NCBI GenBank assembly: GCA_902797195.1
Contig: CADBRY010000039.1
Coordinates: 1 to 20,393, forward strand
DNA length: 20,393 bases
Direction: 5' to 3'
Origin: an uncultured Eubacteriales bacterium
Lineage (GTDB): Bacteria; Bacillota; Clostridia; Peptostreptococcales; Anaerovoracaceae
In this document: piece after piece, positions 7,343-15,920 of the stretch
Position numbering within the stretch: the first letter of the stretch is position 1
Layout of the letters: the number at the start of each line of letters is the position of its first letter
Position numbers and translations under genes: made by a program
Notes under the pieces: generated by a model
What the model was told of the DNA's origin: nothing
The model's input: only the letters and a program-made list of their open reading frames with translations
The model's database searches: none

Positions 7343-8175
7343 TGAAGATAGAAGTTCTGTTCCCTGAAATATGCAATCTCTATGGAGACCTGGCAAATAT
7401 CCGGTATCTAAAGGAGTGCATCCCGGAAGTTGAGATCATCAAAACATCTCTTCAGGACAGACCCGGATTCCTTGAAGAGGAAATGGATCTGGTGTACATG
7501 GGAACCACTACCGAGAATGGTCAGCACCTGGCGCTGAACCAGCTGAGACCCTACCGGCAGCAGATCCTTGACAAGGTAGATGAAGGAACCAGATTCCTCA
7601 TTACCGGCAATGCCATGGAGCTGTTTGGAGAAAGAATAGAGGAAGACGGCGTGGAAGAAGCGGTCTGCCTGGGACTCTTCCCGGGGATCGCAAGAAGATC
7701 TTCCGTAAACAGATTCAATAGCCTTTTTGTGGGAGAATTCCATCCCAATAGGACAGAGGGCACAGAGGAAAAGGACAAGTCGGGGGGAGAGGCGAAGATG
7801 CCTGCCGGGGAAAAAATCGAAGTGGTCGGATTCATGAGCCAGTTCGGTCATATGTATGATGTCGAAAATGAAGGGACCCTTGAGAAAATTGCATTGTTCA
7901 ATTCCCTCAGAGGACCGGGGATGAACATGGAACAGAAGAATGAGGGCATAAGAATAAACAACTTTCTGGCCACATATGTCATAGGACCTCTTCTCATACT
8001 CAACCCGCCCTTTACCAAATGGTTTATAAAGGACTATTTGGGATATCCCATAGAAAAGCTCGTCTATGAAGAGGCGGCAATGGACTCATACACTCACAGA
8101 CTTAAGGAATACAAGGATCCCAAGACGGGGCTCTATTACTGGGGAGGAACCAACCAGAGGCCTGCGGGATATTGA
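7342..8175 (+). CDS. gatD: GatD-like class I amidotransferase lacking the glutaminase residues
   Basis: A 277-residue protein. I chose ATG 7342, which overlaps the murT stop (TGATG), over TTG 7339; GGGGAGGAAGG lies just upstream. The overall pattern aligns with GatD: LYGDLANI near the start, a GF-loop at 163-164, and TYVIGP near residue 211. However, the nucleophile region that reads TICGGYQFLG in Staphylococcus GatD reads ITGNAMELFG (87-96) here, with Gly89 in place of Cys. The catalytic His in TYLHGP is replaced by Ile214 in TYVIGP. The GGG-DREQ segment is also changed, to MGTTTENGQ. These substitutions should abolish glutamine hydrolysis. The protein may be a structural partner of the MurT-like ligase or have a new role. 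The alignment was made by eye from a remembered reference sequence. Confidence 0.78.
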   Translation: MKIEVLFPEICNLYGDLANIRYLKECIPEVEIIKTSLQDRPGFLEEEMDLVYMGTTTENGQHLALNQLRPYRQQILDKVDEGTRFLITGNAMELFGERIEEDGVEEAVCLGLFPGIARRSSVNRFNSLFVGEFHPNRTEGTEEKDKSGGEAKMPAGEKIEVVGFMSQFGHMYDVENEGTLEKIALFNSLRGPGMNMEQKNEGIRINNFLATYVIGPLLILNPPFTKWFIKDYLGYPIEKLVYEEAAMDSYTHRLKEYKDPKTGLYYWGGTNQRPAGY

Positions 8176-8213
8176 TCTGATTATTCCCACCACCGAAAAA
8201 TACCAAAAAAATG

Positions 8214-8247
8214 AAAAAGCAGTTATGTTGCCATAACTGCTGTTTTT
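8214..8247. terminator. Bidirectional terminator between gatD-like and spoVG
   Basis: AGCAGTTATG (8218-8227) pairs perfectly with CATAACTGCT (8232-8241) around a four-base loop. It is flanked by AAAAA on the left and TGTTTTT on the right, so it can act as an intrinsic terminator for both convergent transcripts. Confidence 0.85.
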
Positions 8248-8260
8248 GAGATTACTCAGA

Positions 8261-8575
8261 TTAGATATCTTCCTGCGGCGCATCTGTATCGGTACTAGTA
8301 TCTGTCTCTGCCGCATTTTCTGCCAAAACTCTCTCGTACTCTTCTAAAATGGCATCTCTGATTTTGTTCCTGGTTTCTGAAACCAGTGGGTGAGCGATGT
8401 CTCGATAGTCACCTTCGCTCATCTTCCTGCTCGGCATTGCGATGAATGGACCGTTCTGCCCGTCAATGATTTTGATGTCATGGACAACGAACTCATCATC
8501 AAAAGTAATCGACACGATGGCTTTCATTTTTCCTTCATCGTTTACCTTGCGGATCCTTACGTCAGTAATGTTCAT
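8261..8575 (-). CDS. spoVG: Septation/sporulation regulator SpoVG
   Basis: A 104-residue protein on the minus strand. It has the SpoVG core: [10 protein letters not shown] at the start, [20 protein letters not shown] (residues 18-37), then [11 protein letters not shown] and a [14 protein letters not shown] helix, followed by an acidic Thr/Asp-rich tail that usually varies. The ATG at 8575 is preferred over an upstream GTG (8584) because AAAGGCGGTG sits six bases before it and the family begins MxITDVR. SpoVG is a small nucleic-acid-binding regulator of septation, sporulation and surface genes. In Bacillus it lies directly upstream of glmU-prs in the same direction. Here it is transcribed away from murC-glmU-prs, with its own promoter, and shares a terminator with the gatD-like gene. 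Confidence 0.95.
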   Translation of the reverse strand: MNITDVRIRKVNDEGKMKAIVSITFDDEFVVHDIKIIDGQNGPFIAMPSRKMSEGDYRDIAHPLVSETRNKIRDAILEEYERVLAENAAETDTSTDTDAPQEDI

Positions 8576-8613
8576 ATACTGCACCGCCTTTCATGCCGTT
8601 TTTGACAAACCCC

Positions 8614-8642
8614 ATTATACACTAATCAAATTATTCCGACAA
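8614..8642 (-). promoter_or_regulatory. spoVG promoter
   Basis: On the minus strand, TTGTCG (8642-8637) and a perfect TATAAT (8619-8614) are separated by 17 bp, giving a sigma-A-type promoter about 38 nt upstream of the spoVG start. Confidence 0.75.
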
Positions 8643-8675
8643 GTTAAAAAAAAATAGAGTTTCATTAGAAAAAAA

Positions 8676-8684
8676 TGGTAGAAT
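8676..8684 (+). promoter_or_regulatory. Candidate upstream murC promoter (extended -10)
   Basis: TGGTAGAAT fits the extended -10 form TGnTATAAT with one mismatch. There is no good -35 box upstream, which extended -10 promoters can tolerate. Transcription would begin near 8691, about 85 nt before the murC start. Confidence 0.4.
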
Positions 8685-8687
8685 CAC

Positions 8688-8714
8688 ATATGCATTTTTA
8701 TTCATATATGCATT
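8688..8714. repeat. Direct repeat ATATGCATT upstream of murC
   Basis: ATATGCATT occurs at 8688-8696 and 8706-8714, an 18-bp period. Each contains the palindrome ATGCAT. The repeats lie between the two candidate murC -10 elements, where a regulator could act, but this is only a positional argument. Confidence 0.4.
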
Positions 8715-8734
8715 CTCCACACATGGACAAAATA

Positions 8735-8743
8735 TGATAGAAT
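8735..8743 (+). promoter_or_regulatory. Candidate proximal murC promoter (extended -10)
   Basis: TGATAGAAT is a second extended -10 element, nearly identical to the one 59 bp upstream. Transcription would start near 8750, downstream of the in-frame ATG at 8747, which supports ATG 8777 as the murC start. No clear -35 box. Confidence 0.5.
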
Positions 8744-8776
8744 GATATGGAATATGCAAGACAGGAGATGACATTA

Positions 8777-10165
8777 ATGCTGGATTTATCCGAATACAAA
8801 AAAATACACTGTATAGGAATAGGGGGAATAGGTCTTTCGGGAATAGCTGAGATACTCCTTTCCAGGGGTTACGAGATAAGCGGTTCCGATATGAGAGAGA
8901 GCGATATAACGGAGAAGCTGATCGGCGACGGAGCAGTGGTTTACCTGGGTCACCGGGCCAAGAATGTTGAAGGCGCCGATCTTGTGGTGTATACGGTCGC
9001 CGTAGGTGATGATAACCCGGAACTTGCCAGAGCAAAGGAGCTGGGGATCCCCACGATAACGAGAGCTCAGGCCCTTGGCGCTCTCATGGAGGAGTACGAC
9101 CGAAGCATCGCGATCTCCGGGACTCATGGAAAGACAACCACTACGGCGATGATTTCCCTTATCCTCATGAATGCAAAAAGGGAACCCACCATTTCCGTAG
9201 GGGGAAACCTTGATGAGATCGGGGGCAATTATTATGTGGGGGAAAGAGAATTCTTTGTAACGGAAGCCTGCGAGTACAGAGACAGCTTCCTTGAGCTTAG
9301 ACCCAACATAGAGATAATCCTCAATATCGATTCGGATCATCTTGATTATTTCAAAGATGTGGAGCACATCGCCAGATCCTTTGACAGGTTTGCCCGCCTT
9401 GTGCCGGAAACGGGAACGGTTATAGCCTATGACGCAAACCCATTTGTGAGAAACATAATAGAGGGGCTTCCCAATGTGATCACCTTCGGGTTCAGCACAA
9501 GCAGCGACTTCTATGCAACCAACATATCCTTCGACAACGACGGGATGCCGGGATTCGATGTCCATCACGACGGAGAGGTCATATGCAGAATTGAACTGAG
9601 CATCCCCGGGGAACACAATATTCTCAACGCTCTGGCTGCCTTCGCATGCTGCCACCTTATGGGTATAGAAACGGACGTTATAGTCGATACCCTGCACAGC
9701 TACAAGGGCATCCACCGGCGCTTCGATGTTCTGGGACGCACTTCGACGGGAATTCGCGTCATAGATGACTACGCCCATCACCCCACAGAGATAAAGGCAA
9801 CCCTTGCGGCCATCAAAAACATGAAACACAACCGGCTCTGGTGTCTCTTCCAGCCCCATACATATACAAGAACACTAGCACTTTTGGATGAGTTCTCGGA
9901 GGCCTTCAAGGATGCGGATAAAACGGTGCTTGCCGAGATATATGCGGCCAGAGAGAAGAATATCTACAAGATCAGCTCAAAAACTCTCATGAATAAGATC
10001 CGGGAGTTCGACCGTGAAGCGGATGTATACTATTTCAAGACTTTTGAAGACATTGCCAAGTTCGTATACGACAACGCTGAAGAAGGCGACCTTGTACTGA
10101 CAATGGGAGCAGGCGACATATACAGAGTGGGCGAGATGATACTTGAACTCGATCGTAAATTCTGA
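8777..10165 (+). CDS. murC: UDP-N-acetylmuramate--L-alanine ligase MurC
   Basis: A 462-residue cytoplasmic ligase that adds L-alanine to UDP-MurNAc, the first amino acid of the peptidoglycan stem peptide. It shows the N-terminal UDP-binding Rossmann loop GIGGIGLSGIAEIL (14-27), the Mur-ligase P-loop GTHGKTTTT (115-123), the central-domain NIDSDHLDYF motif, and the C-terminal DDYAHHPTEI motif typical of MurC. Length is normal for the family. I chose ATG 8777 over ATG 8747 because AGGAG lies nine bases before it and a likely promoter overlaps the earlier codon. It leads an operon with the GlmU half (16-nt gap), prs, pth, mfd and dapB. Confidence 0.96.
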   Translation: MLDLSEYKKIHCIGIGGIGLSGIAEILLSRGYEISGSDMRESDITEKLIGDGAVVYLGHRAKNVEGADLVVYTVAVGDDNPELARAKELGIPTITRAQALGALMEEYDRSIAISGTHGKTTTTAMISLILMNAKREPTISVGGNLDEIGGNYYVGEREFFVTEACEYRDSFLELRPNIEIILNIDSDHLDYFKDVEHIARSFDRFARLVPETGTVIAYDANPFVRNIIEGLPNVITFGFSTSSDFYATNISFDNDGMPGFDVHHDGEVICRIELSIPGEHNILNALAAFACCHLMGIETDVIVDTLHSYKGIHRRFDVLGRTSTGIRVIDDYAHHPTEIKATLAAIKNMKHNRLWCLFQPHTYTRTLALLDEFSEAFKDADKTVLAEIYAAREKNIYKISSKTLMNKIREFDREADVYYFKTFEDIAKFVYDNAEEGDLVLTMGAGDIYRVGEMILELDRKF

Positions 10166-10181
10166 AGAAGTGAGGCAGGGT

Positions 10182-10880
10182 ATGAAATTAAAAGAATTTG
10201 AAGCACAGGAAAAACAGAGAATAAAACGCAATCTGGAATATACGGAGAATGGAGTCACCTTTATCGACATCAGGACCGCATATATCGATGAAGGCGTGAA
10301 GATCGGAAAGGGTACGGTTATCTATCCCTGCGTGGTGATCGAAGGGAAGGTTAAAATAGGTGAAAACTGTACCATCGGACAGAACAGCAGGATAGTGGAT
10401 TCCACCATAGGAAACGGAACGACCGTCCAAAGCTCCGTGATCCTGGAAAGCCGCGTGGGTAAGGAAACCTCCGTCGGTCCTTTCGCATATCTCAGGCCGG
10501 GAAGTGCCATAGGGGACAAGTGCAAGGTAGGCGACTTCGTTGAAGTCAAAAACTCCTCAATGGGTGATGGAGCCAAGGCCTCACACCTTACATATATCGG
10601 CGATTCAGATGTAGGAAAGAATGTGAACCTGGGGTGCGGCGTTGTCTTTGTAAACTACGACGGAAGCCAAAAATACCGCTCCGTTGTGGAGGACAACGCA
10701 TTTATCGGATGCAACTCCAACCTGATTTCTCCGGTGCATATAGGAGAAGGCGCCTACGTGGCGGCGGGGAGTACAATAACGGAAGATGTGCCCGGAGGGG
10801 CCCTTTATGTGGCCAGATCCCGGGGTAAAACATTGAGAGACTGGGTAGAAAAAAAGGGAATCTTAAAGAAGAAAAAGTAG
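10182..10880 (+). CDS. glmU: Stand-alone GlmU acetyltransferase half (left-handed beta-helix)
   Basis: A 232-residue protein matching only the C-terminal domain of bifunctional GlmU (normally about 455 residues). After a short helical start it reads NGVTFID at 23-29, as in the linker end of full GlmU, then isoleucine-patch hexapeptide repeats of a left-handed beta-helix. Acetyltransferase residues are in place: R105 in YLRPGS, K123, H135 in [10 protein letters not shown], and N158-D160 in NYDG. The N-terminal uridyltransferase domain with its Gly-rich nucleotide loop is absent, and upstream DNA is intact murC, so this is not a local truncation. It should make GlcNAc-1-phosphate from GlcN-1-phosphate; UDP transfer must come from elsewhere. 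ATG 10182 (GAGGCAGGG upstream) is preferred over ATG 10143, which lies inside murC. Confidence 0.88.
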   Translation: MKLKEFEAQEKQRIKRNLEYTENGVTFIDIRTAYIDEGVKIGKGTVIYPCVVIEGKVKIGENCTIGQNSRIVDSTIGNGTTVQSSVILESRVGKETSVGPFAYLRPGSAIGDKCKVGDFVEVKNSSMGDGAKASHLTYIGDSDVGKNVNLGCGVVFVNYDGSQKYRSVVEDNAFIGCNSNLISPVHIGEGAYVAAGSTITEDVPGGALYVARSRGKTLRDWVEKKGILKKKK

Positions 10881-10893
10881 AGGAGGATCAAAC

Positions 10894-11844
10894 ATGAAAA
10901 ACGGTGTCTTTGCAAATCACAAGATCTTCGCGGCAAACTCCCATCCTGAACTGGCGGAAGAGATCTCTTCCATCATCGGCAAGCCTCTTGGGGATGCCAA
11001 GGTGTCAAAGTTCAGCGACGGAGAGATCTCGGTCAATCTTGGAGAGACGGTTCGAGGCTGTGACTGCTTCATAATACAGTCCACCTGCGATCCGGTAAAT
11101 GACAACCTGATGGAACTGCTTATTATGATCGATGCCATGAAGAGAGCATCCGCAGGTAGGATCAGCGCCGTAATGCCTTACTACGGCTATGCCAGACAGG
11201 ACCGTAAGGCAAAGGCAAGAGATCCGATCACGGCAAAGCTGGTTGCAGATATGCTGGTGGCCGCGGGAGCCGACAGAGTTGTGACCATGGACCTTCATGC
11301 CGCTCAGATACAGGGATACTTTACTATCCCGGTGGATCACCTTGTTGGGTTGCCTTTGCTTACAAGATACTACAGAGAAAAAAATATAGAAGATCTGGTG
11401 GTCGTATCTCCCGATCACGGAAGTGTGCCAAGAGCCAGGAATATGGCGGAGCCCCTTGGATGCCCCATAGCCATTGTGGACAAGCGAAGACCGGAGCCCA
11501 ACAAAAGCGAGATAATGAATATCATCGGTGACATAGAAGGCAAGAACTGTATACTCATAGACGATATGATCGATACGGCGGGAACGATAACCAATGCGGC
11601 AAACGCACTTAAAGATATGGGAGCCGCATCCGTCAGAGCCTGTGCCACCCATCCGGTGCTTTCAGGTCCTGCCATCGAGAGGATAAAGGATTCCGCCATC
11701 GAAGAGCTGGTTCTTCTGAACACCATGCCCATTCCCGAAGAGAAGAGGCTCCCCAATATGATAATCATTTCAGTGGGACCGATATTTGCAGAGGCGATCA
11801 CAAGGATCCACACCAACGGGTCCATAAGCAAGCTTTTTGACTGA
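10894..11844 (+). CDS. prs: Ribose-phosphate pyrophosphokinase
   Basis: A 316-residue class I PRPP synthase, making PRPP from ribose-5-phosphate and ATP for nucleotide, His and Trp synthesis. Visible motifs are SDGEISV (41-47), [14 protein letters not shown] (96-109), the divalent-metal motif [11 protein letters not shown] (133-143), the flexible catalytic loop KRRPEPN (197-203), and the PRPP-binding loop [11 protein letters not shown] (221-231). The ATP/allosteric-site segment reads [11 protein letters not shown] where many homologues have SPDHGGVTRAR, a small change. A perfect AGGAGG sits seven bases before ATG 10894, only 13 nt after the GlmU-half stop. Placement after glmU follows the classic Firmicutes order. 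Confidence 0.97.
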   Translation: MKNGVFANHKIFAANSHPELAEEISSIIGKPLGDAKVSKFSDGEISVNLGETVRGCDCFIIQSTCDPVNDNLMELLIMIDAMKRASAGRISAVMPYYGYARQDRKAKARDPITAKLVADMLVAAGADRVVTMDLHAAQIQGYFTIPVDHLVGLPLLTRYYREKNIEDLVVVSPDHGSVPRARNMAEPLGCPIAIVDKRRPEPNKSEIMNIIGDIEGKNCILIDDMIDTAGTITNAANALKDMGAASVRACATHPVLSGPAIERIKDSAIEELVLLNTMPIPEEKRLPNMIIISVGPIFAEAITRIHTNGSISKLFD

Positions 11845-11873
11845 TAGAGGACTGATACAGGAGAAGTATTTTA

Positions 11874-12464
11874 ATGTATGTTATCGCAGGTCTGGGAAAT
11901 CCCGGCAGGAAATACGAGAAAACCAGACACAATATGGGCTTCATGGTTATCGACATCCTCTCCCGACGGCTGGGAATCCCCGTAAGCCGTGAGAAGCACA
12001 GCGCTCTCTTAGGCAAAGGAACGGCGGCAGGGGAACAGGTGATGCTTGTAAAGCCCCAGACATATATGAATGACAGCGGAAGATCTCTTGGTGAGATTTT
12101 CCGCTATTATGATATCCGGCCGGAAGAAATGATTGTCATATATGACGATATGGACCTGGAGCCGGGAACCATAAGGATAAGAAAAAAAGGCGGCCCCGGA
12201 AGCCACAACGGAATGAGATCGGTGGTCAGCCATCTTGGGATGGAAGAATTTCCCAGAATACGAGTGGGCATCGGCGGCACGAATCGTGGAGGATGGGTGG
12301 ATTTCGTTTTAAACAAAGCCTCAAAGGAGGAAGATGAACTTCTTCAGGAGGGGATAGAAAAAGCGGCTGCCGCGGCAGAGTCGATCATCAGGGATGGGAT
12401 CGACAGGGCCATGAACAGATACAACACAAAACCCGCAGCGAAGAAAAAGGAAGATGGAGAATAA
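11874..12464 (+). CDS. pth: Peptidyl-tRNA hydrolase
   Basis: A 196-residue enzyme that frees tRNA from peptidyl-tRNA dropped by stalled ribosomes. The family core is complete: GLGNPGRKYEKTRHNMGF (6-23) with N9 and catalytic H19, KPQTYMNDSG (60-69) with N66, IYDDMDL with the catalytic Asp at about 92, and GGPGSHNGMRS (107-117) with N112. A Lys-rich tail ends the protein. The start has AGGAGA upstream. It sits 29 nt after prs and 3 nt before mfd, the usual Clostridia arrangement. Confidence 0.97.
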   Translation: MYVIAGLGNPGRKYEKTRHNMGFMVIDILSRRLGIPVSREKHSALLGKGTAAGEQVMLVKPQTYMNDSGRSLGEIFRYYDIRPEEMIVIYDDMDLEPGTIRIRKKGGPGSHNGMRSVVSHLGMEEFPRIRVGIGGTNRGGWVDFVLNKASKEEDELLQEGIEKAAAAAESIIRDGIDRAMNRYNTKPAAKKKEDGE

Positions 12465-12467
12465 GGG

Positions 12468-15400
12468 TTGAGCAGGAAGGGTATGATCAACATTGCCGGA
12501 GCTACCGACAGCAGGGTGGCGTATCTGGCTTCAAATGAGCTGAATAATTATCAAGGTCAGTGCCTGATAGTGGTTTCATCGTCAGTCAGGGCGAAGAGAC
12601 TGGCAACAGACCTTGCTTTTTTTAGCGGGGATCGACCCATCTGTGTAATGCCCGACGAGGACACCGGACTTGTGGCCTACGAGGCCAGCGATTCCGATTC
12701 GGTCATGGAAAGAATGGGGGTGCTCAGCGCCATATCTTCCGAAAAGGACTGTGTGGTGATCGCTCCCGTGGGAAGCGCCATAAGAAAACTGCCTCCCGCC
12801 AATGTTTATAAAGACAACATCATCAGGTTCTCCATAGGCTCTGAAGCGGATGTGGATGAGCTGGCAGATAAGCTGATCCTCATGGGATACGAAAGATCCG
12901 GGATGATAGAAGGGCGTGGAGAATTCAGCATAAGGGGCGGGATCATAGATATATTTTCCCCTGAGGGCACTCTTCCCGTAAGGATCGAGCTTTTCGACGA
13001 CGAGGTGGATTCAATAAGGACCTTCGACCCGGAAAGCCAGAGATCGGAAGCTGAACTGGAGGAGGTAAGGATATCACCATGCAGATATATTCCCAGGGAT
13101 CATGAGCTTCTGGAGGAGGCAAAATCCCGCCTGACCAAAGCCTATGACAGGCAGATAAAAAAACTCGAAAAAAACGGGGTGTCGGAGCAGAGCTATAAGC
13201 TGAAGCAGAGAAGAGATTATCTTGCGGAGTGTCTGGAAGAAGGAATCAACCTGAACTACTTCGAGAATCTTTTGAGCTATTTTTATCAGGATACCCAGTA
13301 TATATGGGACTATATGGATGACCCCCTTGTGATGATCGACGATCCCTCCAGGATACTTGAGACCATCGCCGCATCCCGCAAGGAGCTGTCCGAAGATCTT
13401 GAAACCATATTCGACGAGGGAAAGGGTATAGGGGATGACTTCAGGTCAATCTCCGATGAGAGCGATTATTACAGACTCTACGAAAAGCGGGGGTTGATCT
13501 TTACACCATTCGTATCCACCATAAAGAACGCGCCCTTTCTTGATGAGCTGCGTCAGGTCGACTGCAGACAAAACCCGGTGTACAACGGACGAATGGATGT
13601 GCTCAAGGCCGACATGGACAGCTATCTGGCGGCGGGGTATGAAGTCACCATCGTTTGCAGCAGCCGGGACAGGATAAATACCATTGAGGAATTCCTTGAA
13701 CACGAGGATTTGCGTAATAAGGACAGATCCAGATACCCCGGAACCATAACAACAGTCATAGGCACCTTGACATCGGGAATGGTATTCCCCGAGGAAAAGA
13801 AATGCTGGATCTGGGAAGGAGACATCTACGGAGGGCAGCGCAGACAGAGACGCCCGAAGACCGGAAGGACAAGAGGAGAGCAGATAAAAAGTTTTGCGGA
13901 CGTTCAGACGGGAGACTATGTGGTGCACGAAAGCCACGGGATAGGCAGATTTGTCGGTGTGGAGCAGATGGTGGTGCTGGGTGTCAAACAGGACTACCTC
14001 AAAGTAAAATATGCAGGCACGGACATGCTCTATCTTCCCGTGGATCAGCTGGGACTCCTTCAGAAGTACATCGGCTCGGATGCGGGAACGCCTAAACTGA
14101 ACAAGCTTACCGGCGGCGAGTGGAAGCTGACGAAGGCGAGAGCAAGGGCGGCCATAGAGGATATGGCAGAGGATCTTCTGCGTGTGTCCGCGGCCAGGAT
14201 GAAAAGAAACGGCTATGCCTTTTCGTCGGACACCATCTGGCAGGAGGAATTCGAAAAGGATTTTCCCTATACGGAGACCGAGGACCAGATAAGGTGTGTG
14301 GAAGAAATAAAGAGAGACATGGAGAGGCCGATCCCCATGGACAGACTCCTTTGCGGAGATGTTGGATTCGGAAAAACGGAGGTGGCGGCAAGGGCCTTGT
14401 TCAAATGCGTCTGTGACGGTAAGCAGGCCGCTGTACTGGTGCCCACCACACTGCTGGCCAACCAGCACTACTACACTCTAAAAGACAGGTTTGAAAAATT
14501 TCCATTCAAGGTGGAGATGCTGTCCAGATTCAAAACCGCAGGAGAACAGAAAAAGATAATTGAAGATCTGGCGGAGGGCAGGATAGACCTTGTGATAGGG
14601 ACCCACAGGATCCTTTCCAAGGATGTGACCTTCAAGGATCTGGGTCTTCTGGTGGTGGATGAGGAGCAGAGATTCGGAGTCAAGCACAAGGAACGGATAA
14701 AGCAGATGAAGGAGAACGTGGACGTGCTGACTCTGTCCGCCACTCCTATCCCAAGGACCCTTCACATGTCCCTGTCGGGCATAAGGGATATGAGCACCAT
14801 AGAGGAACCTCCCGAAGACAGGCATCCCGTAAGGACCTACGTGATGGAGGAAGACGACTTTGTGATCAGGGAGGCTATAGAAAAGGAACTGGGCAGGGGA
14901 GGGCAGGTATATGTCCTGTACAACAGAGTCGAATCCATAGCCCGCATCGCAAACGAAATCAGCAGGCTGGTGCCCGATGCCACCGTGGGAATAGGTCACG
15001 GGAGGATGAAGGAGAACGAGCTGGAAGACGTGATAATGGATTTTGCCTCAGGCAGATTCGATGTGCTGGTCTCCACCACCATCGTGGAGTCGGGAATGGA
15101 CATACCAAACGTCAACACCATGATAATCCTTGACGCCGACAGATTCGGCCTTGCTCAGCTCTATCAGCTTAGAGGCAGGGTTGGAAGGTCCGGAAGATTT
15201 GCCTTTGCATACCTGATGTACAGAAGAGACAAGGTCCTGAGCGAAGTGGCGGAGAAGAGGCTGAGAGCTATAAGAGAATTCACCGAATTCGGCTCCGGCT
15301 TCAGGATAGCCATGAAGGATCTTGAGATCAGAGGCGCGGGGAATCTGCTGGGAACGGAGCAGTCGGGGCACATGTTGAATATCGGCTATGAACTCTACTG

Positions 15401-15920
15401 CAAATTGCTGGAGGAGACGGTGGAAAAACTTCAGGGCAACACCATGGCCCAGGAAGCCGAGGTGACGGCCTTCGGCCTGCCAATACCCGCTCTCATTCCC
15501 GAATACTACATCCAGGACGAAGTTCTGCGGCTGCAGATGTATAAGAAAATAGCCATGATAAGAAATGAGGAAGATGAATCGGATCTTATCGACGAAATGA
15601 CCGACAGATTCGGGGACATCCCCACGGATACCATGAATCTTATACGGATCGCAAGAGTCAGGGCCATGGCCTCCCGGGCGGGAGTAAAAGAGATAAATCA
15701 GAATGGCTACAGGCTCATGCTCAAATTGTGGGAGACCACACGCTTCGGAGAGGGAGTGATCCCGGGCCTCGTGGCCGAATACGGCGAGAGGATAAAATTC
15801 AACGGCGGAAGCGATCCCTATATAAGACTGACCGTATCCTCCTCAAAGAGCGACAGGACAGTTCTGGAAGAGCTTGAGACATTTCTCGGAATAATTCTTA
15901 AAGGACGAAAGGAGAACTGA
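12468..15920 (+). CDS. mfd: Transcription-repair coupling factor Mfd
   Basis: An ATP-driven DNA translocase that removes stalled RNA polymerase and recruits UvrA. At about 1150 residues it is full length. In order: an N-terminal UvrB-like module (about 1-330); the RNA-polymerase-interacting module from about 481 (HESHGIGRFVGVEQM); the translocase with P-loop GDVGFGKT (630-637), Walker B DEEQ (731-734) and RGRVGRSGR (902-910); the TRG-like FGSGFRIAMKDLEIRGAGNLLG region; and the C-terminal regulatory domain. I chose TTG 12468, preceded by GGAG with eight-base spacing. ATG 12483, behind AGGAAGGG, is an alternative that would shorten the protein by five residues. It overlaps dapB by one base. Confidence 0.96.
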   Translation: MSRKGMINIAGATDSRVAYLASNELNNYQGQCLIVVSSSVRAKRLATDLAFFSGDRPICVMPDEDTGLVAYEASDSDSVMERMGVLSAISSEKDCVVIAPVGSAIRKLPPANVYKDNIIRFSIGSEADVDELADKLILMGYERSGMIEGRGEFSIRGGIIDIFSPEGTLPVRIELFDDEVDSIRTFDPESQRSEAELEEVRISPCRYIPRDHELLEEAKSRLTKAYDRQIKKLEKNGVSEQSYKLKQRRDYLAECLEEGINLNYFENLLSYFYQDTQYIWDYMDDPLVMIDDPSRILETIAASRKELSEDLETIFDEGKGIGDDFRSISDESDYYRLYEKRGLIFTPFVSTIKNAPFLDELRQVDCRQNPVYNGRMDVLKADMDSYLAAGYEVTIVCSSRDRINTIEEFLEHEDLRNKDRSRYPGTITTVIGTLTSGMVFPEEKKCWIWEGDIYGGQRRQRRPKTGRTRGEQIKSFADVQTGDYVVHESHGIGRFVGVEQMVVLGVKQDYLKVKYAGTDMLYLPVDQLGLLQKYIGSDAGTPKLNKLTGGEWKLTKARARAAIEDMAEDLLRVSAARMKRNGYAFSSDTIWQEEFEKDFPYTETEDQIRCVEEIKRDMERPIPMDRLLCGDVGFGKTEVAARALFKCVCDGKQAAVLVPTTLLANQHYYTLKDRFEKFPFKVEMLSRFKTAGEQKKIIEDLAEGRIDLVIGTHRILSKDVTFKDLGLLVVDEEQRFGVKHKERIKQMKENVDVLTLSATPIPRTLHMSLSGIRDMSTIEEPPEDRHPVRTYVMEEDDFVIREAIEKELGRGGQVYVLYNRVESIARIANEISRLVPDATVGIGHGRMKENELEDVIMDFASGRFDVLVSTTIVESGMDIPNVNTMIILDADRFGLAQLYQLRGRVGRSGRFAFAYLMYRRDKVLSEVAEKRLRAIREFTEFGSGFRIAMKDLEIRGAGNLLGTEQSGHMLNIGYELYCKLLEETVEKLQGNTMAQEAEVTAFGLPIPALIPEYYIQDEVLRLQMYKKIAMIRNEEDESDLIDEMTDRFGDIPTDTMNLIRIARVRAMASRAGVKEINQNGYRLMLKLWETTRFGEGVIPGLVAEYGERIKFNGGSDPYIRLTVSSSKSDRTVLEELETFLGIILKGRKEN

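Noticed and set aside
8602..8607. Perfect TTGACA on the plus strand as a murC -35 box
   Set aside because: No -10-like hexamer occurs at 16-18 bp, and it lies in the spoVG leader far from murC.
8786..9859. 357-codon open frame on the minus strand across murC
   Set aside because: It lies wholly antisense to a certain gene; the translation shows no domain pattern and reflects codon bias of murC.
10143..10181. Earlier ATG for the GlmU half
   Set aside because: It lies inside murC, lacks a ribosome site, and adds residues with no family match; ATG 10182 has GAGGCAGGG upstream.
10182..10880. GlmU truncation caused by a frameshift or assembly error
   Set aside because: The DNA immediately upstream is the intact 3' end of murC with no uridyltransferase sequence in any frame, so no broken remnant exists here.
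13446..14468. 340-codon open frame on the minus strand across mfd
   Set aside because: Antisense shadow of mfd with no recognisable motif and no ribosome site.
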